From positions 1-64,000 of the forward strand of contig NJFT01000210.1 in NCBI GenBank assembly GCA_002221725.1: a stretch of DNA of 64,000 nucleotides. Reading direction: 5' to 3'. Positions 32,665 through 42,782 of this stretch are shown here, piece after piece; within the stretch, counting starts at the first letter, position 1, and each line of letters starts with the position of its first letter. The notes beneath the pieces were generated by a model that saw only the letters and a list, made by a program, of their open reading frames with translations, was not told the DNA's origin and did no database searches. Origin of the DNA: Scedosporium boydii (lineage: Eukaryota; Ascomycota; Sordariomycetes; Microascales; Microascaceae). Made by a program: the position numbers and the translations under genes.

Positions 32665-33912
32665 CTATCGGTTGTTCTTCATCCTCATCTTCCACGAGTA
32701 ATGCTCAAGCGTACTCTTCGCCAAAATCCTCATAGCAACAACGTCATTCGAATCCGGCCCATCTTCAATAATGCCCGCCTGCACCGCCAAGTTCGCATAC
32801 TTGACAGCCCTCTTCTGGTATCCCAAAGCATTATAATTCAAAGCAAGAAGCTCATACATGTCGGAATACCGCACATTCAGCCCTTCCTCCTCGTACAACG
32901 AGAGCAGTCTCGCAAGCATTCCCGTCGTCACGCTTCGACTCTCGTAATCCCTCAACTTCTTCTCAATCTGCTCAATCTCAGCCAACCGTGCATCCGAGGC
33001 CGCGACATTAGCGAGATCCCCATGACCTGTGCAACGCGAGCACGTGCAGGGCTTCCCGAGCCAGTCCTCGACGAGCTTCTGACGCTCGGCGCGCTGCATG
33101 AGCGGGCTGAAGTAGGCGATGGTGATTTCCTCGCCCGGCTGGATCTTGCGAACGGCGGAAATGTGGTGCACGTAGGCCGCGTCGATGTGGAAGGCCGAGT
33201 TGGGCCCGCAGTGGTGGTGGACGTGGGCTAGGTCGGGGTAGCTGAAGAGGTTCTTTTCGTTGTCGTAGCCCTGGGGACCGACCCAGTTGAGGCCGAGATT
33301 GTCCTCGAAGGGCCGGCTCCTAACGAGCTCGATGAGGTTCTTGACCTCGCCGCCCTCCTCGAGCCGGCTGAGGAGCTGCTTCTTCGTCCCTTCGGGAAGA
33401 AGATTTACGGCAGCCTCGAGAAGCCGCTCTTGGTCCTCCTCGTCGACCTCTTCGTCATCCATAAACTTTCTATGGACGACCAGCACGGGCTGGCTCACCA
33501 AGAGCTTCGTGCCCCTCTTAATCGTTGTGTTGGCGACGAGAACCTGACCACGTCCTGGAACCTCCTTGATCTCGTACGGAGGCGGAAACGCGGCGGGCTT
33601 CTCGTTAGGCGCAATGACGCCCAAAGCCCTGTCCATCTTCTTCAGCCTTTCGAAGCTGGCGGGGGTGGTCACCGCCGCCACGCCCCTGCCGCCGGCAGCT
33701 CGGTGGCTCGCGTACACGCAGTAATTGCCGTAGCATTCTTCCGGGGCGTACCAGCCGCCGGGGAGGTTGTCGGCCGGGAAGGTGTTTTTGACGATGTTGT
33801 TGACGGCGTCGTTGCCTTCGAACTTGTACTGAGCTGCTTCGTCGGCGGAGACGAAGTTGAAGGCGAGCTGTGACGCCGCCGTGAGGAGGAGGGTGGAGAA
33901 GAGGCGTGTCAT
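32665..33912 (-). CDS. SET-domain protein (SMYD-like core) with an apparent signal peptide
   Basis: Single-exon gene of 415 aa. The ATG at 33912 starts a hydrophobic leader (MTRLFSTLLLTAASQLAFNFVSA) that reads as a secretion signal, unusual for this family. After a Cys-containing linker (PEECYGNYCVYAS), the SET domain spans roughly residues 90-290. It starts at YEIKEVPGRGQVLVANTTIKRG. It contains the SMYD-type HHHCGPNSAF, the counterpart of the NHSCxPN substrate/cofactor pocket, and GEEITIAYFSPL with the catalytic Tyr. It ends in a post-SET zinc site, LGKPCTCSRCTG. A C-terminal helical region follows (TPR-like YNALGYQKRAVKYANLAVQAG). SET proteins methylate lysines in the nucleus or cytosol. 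This one may enter the secretory route, or the leader may be a membrane or mitochondrial signal. Confidence 0.9.
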   Translation of the reverse strand: MTRLFSTLLLTAASQLAFNFVSADEAAQYKFEGNDAVNNIVKNTFPADNLPGGWYAPEECYGNYCVYASHRAAGGRGVAAVTTPASFERLKKMDRALGVIAPNEKPAAFPPPYEIKEVPGRGQVLVANTTIKRGTKLLVSQPVLVVHRKFMDDEEVDEEDQERLLEAAVNLLPEGTKKQLLSRLEEGGEVKNLIELVRSRPFEDNLGLNWVGPQGYDNEKNLFSYPDLAHVHHHCGPNSAFHIDAAYVHHISAVRKIQPGEEITIAYFSPLMQRAERQKLVEDWLGKPCTCSRCTGHGDLANVAASDARLAEIEQIEKKLRDYESRSVTTGMLARLLSLYEEEGLNVRYSDMYELLALNYNALGYQKRAVKYANLAVQAGIIEDGPDSNDVVAMRILAKSTLEHYSWKMRMKNNR

Positions 33913-35770
33913 TGTTTTTGGTGAGGGAAAAGCTCCCTCTGGCTACAATGGCGCACACAAGAGAGAGATTTGCGGGTAGTGGTGAGCTACCACCAAAGAT
34001 TAAAGACTTCCCAATCAACAATCCAGCCACGACCAGGGCTTGGAGATAACAAACTAATTGGAATCAAATCACCAGTCCTACACCCATGGAGATAGGTGAA
34101 GAGGAAGACAAGGAGAAAATGAGCTCAAGGAAGACAATTGAAAAAAAAAAAAACATTTACGGCCCGCGTCATAGAAAACAAAGCTCCGGGAGCTTCAGCA
34201 TCGCCAATGCTTCATCCTGCAACGTGGCCTGTGGTAGCGACCATTTAATGCCTTTATCTATATTTTCTCTGTATTAATCGGCAGCGGGCTCGCTAGAGTC
34301 TTTTATTCGATACGTTCGATCTCTCTTTCAACTGCCTAAAATCTTTTGTTAGGTGTTTCCTTCGGAGAACTCTGGGGTTCGGAACGGCAAACGAGTGTTA
34401 ATATAAGAACTGGAATATACTATAACACATCGTCAAACTTACGCCTGTCACGGGTCAGGTCTCTTGACATGCCATTAAGGCCAGCTTGCCTTCCCCGCGG
34501 TATCCCTCGCGGGGAAGGAAAATATGAAGGGCGGTAACGAGTATAAAGTGTGGCGAACCCATGAGATGGCTGGTGGGCGACAGCGTTACCCTCCGGGACG
34601 TACAGCCTATTTCGGATAAAATCCCCGGAGGCAGCTCCGGCCTTTTTGCTCAGGGAACTACATGGTACGCCGAGTAAGTGGCCAAGTCCGACGTTTACCA
34701 AAAAGGCTACAGTGGCTTCAGCTTGGCTCGATCGAAGAGTGAATGCCTCGAGTCATTAGTAGTTGTGGCTTCTCGAGGCTACTTCAAGTAGGCGCGAGGT
34801 GGAAGGCGGGTGTAAGTGGAAACTCATTGGCCCATCGAGTTTCTTATAATGTCGATGGGCCGGTTTGAGACAATTCGATAGACTGATTAATGATATACTG
34901 ATTTCGATGTCTTTTTTTCCATTGATCCATTGAGGTAAGGCCAAGTCTAGGCGTCAATTGAAGCAACCTCGATTCAAGCGCACGACCGAGTGGACCAGGC
35001 AAAGAACAGCGGCCTCAATGAGCCATCACATAAGTGAACATGGAGGTCAAGGTCTAGGTGATGGCCTCACCGACCCATTCCTCAAGAGCATGGACTCTCT
35101 ATCTATAGCAAAATGATCCGGCATCAACTACACAAGTCGATCACTCCTCAATTCCTTGTCGAGCCCAGTGCACCTCGTCTAAGCATCGAGGATCATCTCC
35201 GTGCGTCGTCAAGCGAACTGCCCACGGCCATCTCACAGGAAAAAAGAGAGAAGGCCTGAAGAGTTTTAAAATAGAATAACATAAAATCCGCCAAACTAGA
35301 TTAAAATAAGGCGGGACAGAATAAACCATAGCAGACAGGGATAGTGTCGACATCCATGCTGTGATTTTTTTTATTTTTTTTCGGTATTCTCGTCACATAC
35401 AATGAACCATCTTCTGCTGGTATAAATCTTGATTATCGACATCTACAGAATCTGTACGTCCGTCATGATATGTTGTGATCACTTGTGATCAGATGTTATA
35501 GTAGATATGCTTCCCAATGCTCCCAAAACGCAGATGCCGCCCTTGCCCTCGACGACGTTCAGAACAGCTTCTCCTCCTAAGCATGAGAATCATCGCATGT
35601 CCCCGACACATACCAAGAAGAGACCTAAAAAATTCAAACAAAGAAAAAGGGGTATAATCCGTATCACAGATCCTCTTCATATCAATACAGCCTCGCCAAG
35701 AAAGAAAATAATACACCTAGCACCGCTAAGTGAGATGTCTAATGCGTCGAAGAAAAAAGAAATTGTGGGT
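33913..35770. other. Intergenic spacer holding a structured, repeat-like segment
   Basis: 1.86 kb with no supported protein gene. The first half includes a dense group of inverted repeats, given separately at 34478-34640. A short A run is at about 34141-34153 and a T run at about 35367-35380. Confidence 0.6.
34478..34640. repeat. Cluster of inverted repeats, possible structured RNA or element remnant
   Basis: An 11-base perfect hairpin, CCTTCCCCGCG (34489-34499) with CGCGGGGAAGG (34508-34518), has an 8-base loop. AAGGC/GCCTT at 34478-34493 overlaps it. GGTAACG (34533-34539) pairs with CGTTACC (34584-34590). CCTCCGGGA (34590-34598) pairs with TCCCCGGAGG (34622-34631) with one bulged base. CCGGAG/CTCCGG forms a further hairpin at 34625-34640. 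So many nested pairings in 160 bases suggest selection for structure or a decayed element. Confidence 0.6.
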
Positions 35771-36752
35771 TTATAATAGGAGGGCGAGGCCGCACGCGAC
35801 TCCCGCCGCCAGCGCCCCGGCGAATCCAGTCCCGTGGCGCGGCGAGGGCGGCGAGTCGCTGATGAGAGAAGAATCGATGCCGGCGGGTAGAGTAGGCGCT
35901 ACGGCCTTGATGCGGACGTTGTTGACGACGGCGTCGCTTTTTTCTGTGAATACTTGTTCGGCGAATTGACATTGATCCATGATCACGCCCATGGCTTAAT
36001 TTCAAAATTAGTTTCAAGCCTTAGGGAAGCAAATAGAAAGGAAATCGGAAGAAGAAGAGGAACTTACACTCTGGCGCCCATCCGGCTTGTTGAATGCAGC
36101 TTGTACACAGCCCAGAAACGAGGGCCACGTCAAAACTCTTGTTATTGCAAACACAATCCCTTTCGGCATCCTCCACTTCCGTCTCCTGTTCCGCATATTC
36201 GTAAACATCCCCCATGGCAATGCCATCCGCCGCATTCCCTACCGCCAGAGGCGTAGAGGTCGTAGTGGGAAACGCTAACCTCACGCCCGTATCGTCGGCA
36301 GGCAACTCCAAATCACCACCGTCGGTGTCGTCCTCTGGTAGTACCATCGTCATCGTCGTCGTCATAACTTGTGAAGAGGGGTCATTATTCCCCGCCGCCG
36401 GTGTCGTTATTGCACCGCCGGGGGCCATTGCCTGTGAAGGAGTCGCCGTGAGGGTAACTACCGTTGTGACGGTTACGACTCTTCCTCCTGTCGGCGTCCG
36501 TTGCGGCGCGGGCACCACAAGTCCGAATGCGTTCGTGACAAATTGCCGCTTCTCAACTTTTCGCCTTTTGAGCCTTCGCCGGAAACCTGGATGGGAGCCT
36601 ACGTGGCAGATGTCTGTCAACTCGACTATCGGTCCACATATCGTGGCGCATCCGAAAGGGATATCATCGGGCTCGACTTTGACCATGGGGTCTTGTGCGG
36701 TGGCCAGGGCGGCGAGGCCGGAAAGGAGGACGGCGGTCTTTACGCTGCACAT
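35771..36752 (-). CDS. GPI-anchored CFEM-like protein with a 150-residue insert
   Basis: Two exons, 36068-36752 and 35771-35994, give 302 aa. The donor is GTAAGT, the branch CTAAT and the acceptor TTAAG. The ATG at 36752 gives the best signal peptide (MCSVKTAVLLSGLAALATA); an in-frame ATG at 36797 is possible. The mature protein has eight cysteines outside the signal, spaced C-x3-C-x9-C-x150-C-x-C-x13-C-x2-C-x17-C, starting PFGCATIC. That is the CFEM order with near-standard spacing, except for the long Ser/Thr/Val-rich stretch between the third and fourth cysteines. The stretch also has a dibasic KVEKRQ site. The end (GTGFAGALAAGVACGLALLL) is a GPI signal. CFEM proteins at the cell surface bind haem or act in adhesion and host interaction. 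The role here is inferred. Confidence 0.83.
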
Positions 36753-38545
36753 TCTTGTCGGAGAGGGGAGGAGAGCGAGAATGGGTGGTCGCTGCATGTA
36801 GGGATGACGTCCAGGGAGATGGAGGCAGGAAGGGAGAGAGGGACGAGGCGCAAAAGACCTGACAAGAAGAGGAGAGAAGGAGAAAAGAGAGGAGGAGAGA
36901 GAAAGGGAGAAAGAGGAAGGAGGTGAGCCGCAACAGATACCCTCGTTGCGGATCACAGATTTTCTTTCCCTTTAGCGAGAAAGTGGAAATGAGCGAGAGT
37001 AGGAGAAGAAAAGGGCGGGTGATCGAAGACAGATCAAAGTGATCGTTCCCTTGGACCAGCTACGATCGTCTTTCTCCATGAAGGGAGTGGAAGATCGACG
37101 AGCTAATGTGTAGAGGGAGATGATAATTAAGCAGGATACTAAAAGAATGGGAAGATTCGAGAGGAGTGAGCGAGGACCTACAGTAGATCATCTCGCTCTC
37201 CACTATTGTCTGGTTCGTGCTCTCACACTCTCCCTCTCTCAGTCTCTTTTCGCCGAGATTGACCAAAGGAGGGGTTGCAGGTGGATGAGAATGTTCGGCG
37301 AAGGGGGTGTTTTGCTCTCTCAATCGTGGGCCGATTGCCCTCATGAGCTACGACGATGTGGACGAGCCAGTCGGATCTAATGGGCAATACCACGCTCCCT
37401 TTCCTCTTCTCTTCTTCTATTTTTCCCATATTCTGTTTGCTGCTTTGCATTTTGGTCTAAGCTTGCCATTCAGGTCCACACGGGGACAGACCTGATGCTG
37501 GTTTTGCTTTAACGCATTGGGATCCTGATCACCCTTTACCCTGGGCGTACACAGCGATGTGAAACACGATCATAGCCGGGAAGGGGACGAACTGTCCGGG
37601 CACACCATTTGCGGCTAGTCTTGAGAGCGAAAAATTAACCAAGCAAGGCATGGCGAGACAATGAAGGTCATAAAAATCACGATAGACAGTGGAAATAATA
37701 GAACGGTCTCAACGTTTGAAAAAATTACTGAAGCTGGAAATGGTCATCGTGAGGTCGATCAGCTTACACGCATTTCTCGGAGTGGTCGCGATCTCAGCGG
37801 CCCCGGCCTAACCGGCGCGGCGGAAAGGCACAAGGGGAGGCGGCATCGTCATCGCACAGCCCCCCTGCCCCCGGGGCACAGTCCATCGAATTGGTATTAA
37901 TGCAAGCACTTTCCACCACCGATGCTCGTCCAGGTTGCCTCTGGGCGTGTGTTCAGTGTTCCCTGCGACGATGAAACGAAGGGGGACCGTGGGTGACTTC
38001 ACCCGGTTGCATGAGTACAACCTGATCATACAAGCACGAACACTCGACGGGGATGTAGAAGCCTTCAGATGGCAAGAGAGAGCAAATAATGATTACAAGT
38101 GTTGCTAATGAAAATCCCGAAAATCTTCCTCGCGGCATGTTAATTAAGGAGCCCGATTTGAGGAATAAGAAACCGAAGATGACGAGAATTTCGGCTTCGC
38201 GGGACGGAAAGCTCAAACCCATTTCGGTCAGACATCTGCATCCAGCTGTCCGCCACCTGTTATCCCATTCTGGAAAGAGGCGAGGCTTTCCAGACATCAT
38301 TGAGGAGGCATGGTGAAGATCAACCATTCCAAGTGTATTCAGTCCTATTATATACGAGTACGAGTCTACGGACTCTATAAAGCAAATGCGCATCTAACCA
38401 TCCAAGATGTAAATACCGAAAAGACTCAAAAGACCAAAACAAAACCGTCCCAATGCACCCCTCCATCCCTCATCCCATCCCCAATTCCCCAACCCTCATG
38501 AACCTATCCAAGCCCTCTCCTTGACCCGCATCACACGATACTGCC
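36753..38545. other. Intergenic spacer upstream of the CFEM-like gene
   Basis: 1.8 kb without a supported gene. The part next to the CFEM-like start (36800-36930) is a purine-rich GGAGA stretch, that is, CT-rich on the coding strand, as in many fungal leaders. Confidence 0.6.
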
Positions 38546-40878
38546 TTAGAATGTCGCCCCCTCGGTTTCACTCCACCGGCCCTGCCTTCCAACACCCTCA
38601 ACTCTCACTCCGAACTTAGCCAAGTGCCCGGCATCCACGACACCTCTGCCGTCGAAAACCCACTTTGGCTTCTTGAGGTGATATGAAATCTTAGCCCAGT
38701 CCAGCCTCTCCTTCGGACGGTATTCTCCCATATTCATGCTTCCCACTGCTGCTGCTCCCTCTTCTTTGCGCTGGCGTGCGCAATCGGGACAGGTAGTGTC
38801 GCACGAGGGCTCGGCGTAAAACCTTCCGAGCGGGTCATCTTCAACGACCGTGCCAGATTTGGCAAGGAACCATTGCAGAGTGAGGAGGTCGTTCTCCGAG
38901 ACCTCGAGACATTCGAACGGACGGGGGTCTTCCTTTTCCCTCTTGGCCTTGTCGGTCGCGGAGTGGGAAGCGTGCCCGACTCTTCCGATCGGTAGACCTC
39001 GCGGAGAGGGTGTGGCCGAGGGAGGAGGAGGAGTCGGCGTCTTGAACTCGTCAAACTCTGTTGTGATGACGACGGCGTCGGCGAGATAGCACGCCTCGTA
39101 TGCGTTTCCGTACACGGTAACGGGACCACCATTCTCCGCGAGCGTTTCGGGACCCAAGAGCTGCGTCATCTCATCCTTGATAACGAGCGGATTGCAAGCC
39201 GGATCAAACACGGCAATCTCCTTAGGCCCTTCCTCGACAAGCGTCTTGATAATCTGCAACGCCGGACTCTCTCTCGTATCTGATGTATTCTTCTTAAAAG
39301 CGTAGCCCAAAATCGTAACCTTCTTCCCCCGTAACGTGTTGCTCAAGCACCGGATCACTCTCCTCGCGAACCGATCCCTCTGGTACTCGTTCATCTTGAC
39401 CACCTGCCTCCAATACTCGCCGACCTCGGGCAGACCCAATGACTCAGCGAGATACACGAGGCTGAGGATGTCCTTCTTGAAGCAGCTGCCGCCGAACCCG
39501 ATCCCCGCCCGGAGGAACTTGTCGCCTATCCTCCTGTCCATGCCGATGCAATCGGCCACCTCGTCGACGTCGGCGCCCGTCCGCTCGCAGATGGCGCTGA
39601 TGGAGTTGATGCTGCTGATGCGCTGAGCCAACATAGAATTGGCCACCAGCTTCGCCAGTTCGGAGGAGTATACGTTCGTTGTGACGATCTTTGATCGTGG
39701 GACCCATGCGGCGTAGATTTGCGCTAGGGCGTCGGCAGCGCAGCGGCCTGAAGCGGTTGTAGAGGACCCGATGATGACGCGGTCGGGGAAGAGGAGGTCT
39801 TTGACTGCCGTGCCGGCGGCGAGGAATTCGGGGTTGGAGAGGATTTCGAAGTGCACGCCTGGTCGATGAGCGGCCATCTGGTTTAAGTCAGTGTTTGTCC
39901 CATGCCACTTTTTCGTTATTTCTTTTTCTGTTTCTTTTTCTTCGTTTTTTCTCTTCTCAACTTACCGTCTCTTTAACGAGCTGCGCCGTTCTGCACGGCA
40001 CAGTAGACTTCTCAACAATAATAGCCCCAGCCTTAGCATACCTCGCCACCTCCGCCGTAACCGCCTCAAAGGAAGCCATATCAGTCGCGCTCCCCGCCCC
40101 AATACCCCTCGACTTCGTCGGCGTGTTGACGGCAATCATGACGAGATCCGCCTCGCCAATAGCGCCCGCCACGTCCGTCGAGAAGAAGAGATTCGGGCTC
40201 CTCACCGCCGCCGTCATGACGTCGGCGACATGGTCGCACTGGCTCCCGCACTCGGACATATCTGTCGTCGTGATTGACACTTCGTCCGACAGGTCATCGT
40301 CGGAGCTGCCGTGGGAGACGGGGAGGTTGGAGAAGGCGATGTCGCGGGCGCCGTCGCGCGCGACGCGGAGGATTTGTCGGAGGTTCGGCTCGTAGATGGG
40401 TGGGTGGCTGGAGTTCCAGCGGCGGATGCGGCTGGCGTCTTTGTCGACTACGGTGACGCGGATGCTGGGGTTCTGGAGAGCGATGACGGCGGCAGTTGGG
40501 CCTCCTACGATTTCGGTGTAAGTTGGGTTCGCCCTTTCCCACAACATTGGCGCGGTGAGGGGTTGACGAGGGGAAATGCTACCACTTTGCAGTGAAAAGG
40601 GGTGTGGACATACCAACGTATCCGGCACCAACGCAGCAAATGTTGCGGATCTGAATGGGTCGAATGCTTGCCTCGCGGACTCCGCGAGTATTGCGGCCAG
40701 AGTTCTGTTGCGAAACACTCAGAGATGCCATTGCGTCAACCTCGACCGTGTCCATGGCTCGAATCGCCTGGAGAACGGGGCTAAAGGTAAGGCTTCCATC
40801 AGGCGTGGTTGGAGCAGTGGACTCATATTGGAGGAGACTCTCCTCCGAGTCTGCTGTAGACGTTGGCACACGATTCAT
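38546..40878 (-). CDS. UDP-glucose 6-dehydrogenase
   Basis: Three exons, 40614-40878, 39966-40504 and 38546-39877, give 711 aa. The ATG at 40878 precedes an 80-residue Ser/Thr-rich extension. The Rossmann motif GAGYVGG starts at residue 84 and is split by the first intron (GTATGT donor). Other landmarks are VNTPTKSRG, IVEKSTVP and HFEILSNPEFLAAGTAV. The active-site loop FGGSCFKKD has the catalytic Cys at residue 400, and GYAFKKNTSDTRESPA follows it. The C-terminal domain is interrupted after VVITTEFDEFK by about 110 residues with a C-x3-C-x2-C cluster, then resumes at LDWAKI...WVFDGRGVVDA. The enzyme oxidises UDP-glucose to UDP-glucuronate with two NAD+. It shares a divergent spacer with a GT4 glycosyltransferase. 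Confidence 0.95.
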
Positions 40879-42782
40879 TTTGTTATCTTGCGATCTAGAA
40901 TGTATCAAAAAGAGGGGAAGGAAAAAAAGAAAGAAAAAAAGAAGTTGCTCTTGTGCTCCTCTGTTATGAGGGGAACAACCATGCAGCGATGAAAGGGGCT
41001 GTCTATAAACGAACACACTCCTTCCGGGGAAACCTCGTTTCCCTATGCAAGGCTTCTTAATCAAGCAGTACAAAGAGGAGAGAGAGTAATGACTCGAAGA
41101 ACTTTCGGAAAAAGTCTACTTTCAACGGGCAACCCAGGTGACCGAGGTTACTAGTTATTCTTCACCGTAACTCTCCAAAAGAATCACTTGCTTATCCAAC
41201 AAGATAAAACAGGACGCGACCAGTCCCTCCACTTCTTGTTCCCCAGTCGCCACTGGCAAACACGTACAGGGGCCTATATAATTCCCCATGTGCAGCAATG
41301 CCGGGGGAGTATTCGGCGGAGGAACCCGTGGGGACCAAGACAAAGCAGAGAAAATAGGCGCTTGACCCGTGATAGTCACCGGGCTAAGTTGGGGGCGACA
41401 TGTTTTTCCAAGGAAGTTAATCTCGTTGATATCTTACACTACGCTGCCCTCTTTTTGGGATCGGAGGGGGGAGACAACGTTGGCCTATCGTCGCTGCCCG
41501 TGGGGAGCAGCGTATCGGGACTGCGGTATTATGACGTGCGAGGACCGGGGGCGCTTCGGCCGAGGTCGCTGTGTACATAGATAGAGCACAGGAGCACGGG
41601 AGGATTGTGCCCTGCTCTGGAGAGGTGGGTAAGGGTTTCTTCTGTCGACCGGGCTAGATGTGGACTTACACCAGGGGACTCCTTGCCTGCATCTGACCTT
41701 GGATCTTGATTGTGCTACGAGGACCCTTACGTCTTATGCCTCGTAATAGATGGTCATGATGACACACCATCATCGAACCCAGACTGCCATCGTGACGGAC
41801 GATGGCTGACGCCTCTTCAACACCACTCATCGTGGCGTTCTTATCTCCCAGTGTCAAGGAAGATAAAGTAAAGTACAAACTCGGAAGCCATACGCGATCC
41901 GTATGTAGATGTAGTGCTCCCAGGCCAGAACGTGAGAGATCGCCTGCGGAAAGAAAAGGATAAAAGAGAGAAAAAAACGACGAAAAGAAAAAGAGGAAGA
42001 GAGTGAAGTCGATTTACCCAACCCCGCATCCACGAGGTCCAAACGATAAAAGCTTATTCGATAAACCCTGCGTCGCGACCTCCAACAGGTCTCCCCCAGG
42101 TTAAAAAGACCAACAGCGTGGGCCGAAGCGCAGGCCGGATTCGTCGGCGGGGAATTTCCGAATCCAGTAATTGGAGGACGAAGTGTGCCGCCGGCACCGC
42201 CTCTGATTCGCCAAACCGCACGACATCCCCAATGGCACGATCTGGTTTCTTTCTTCTTTTTTCGCACGCGTGAGACAAAAGGGAAGAGATCAAGTGACGA
42301 GAGTTTCCCGACTTTTCTTTCAAGGTCAACTAATTAGTGGGACTTACGGCACTGGGGCATGTCCAAAGTTCTGCAAGGATGCGATATGGAGATGATTCGA
42401 TTGGATAGCCGAGTCGCCGGCCGGGCTATTCTTGGACAGACCAGGGTTCGGCGAGGCTTTCGTTATGGGCGCTAGGCGCGGCGGAACAAGGCCATGGGGC
42501 TGTTAGCGAGGGAAAAAAGAGGAAAGAGGGAAAAAGAGAACGCGAAGAGTCCCCGACGACCTCGAAGGTGGCGTTGCGTCACCGAGGATCGGAGGACCCC
42601 TCCCGCATCTTCATATCTCCGACCCCTCCTACATGCCCAGCCCCTCTTACCGCCTTGGAGTTTGCGAATCCCCTCATAACTCTTGGTTGGAGATGTTTCG
42701 ATAGCAAGAAAGGACAAAGCCTCAGAAGAGTGAGATCCTTCAACAGCAATCTTCACGCGGGCTGGGAACCAATTTTACATCC
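40879..42782. promoter_or_regulatory. Divergent promoter region between UDP-glucose dehydrogenase and the GT4 gene
   Basis: 1.9 kb between two outward-facing genes. It contains no supported coding sequence. Next to the dehydrogenase start are A/G-rich runs (about 40910-40945), that is, CT-rich on its coding strand. Co-regulation of the two genes is possible but cannot be shown from sequence. Confidence 0.45.

Noticed and set aside
33430..33873. 147-residue plus-strand frame
   Set aside because: It is antisense to the SET-domain gene, with no own motif.
41188..41580. 130-residue frame between the dehydrogenase and GT4 genes
   Set aside because: No motif, no ATG start context, and composition like the surrounding spacer; more likely promoter DNA.
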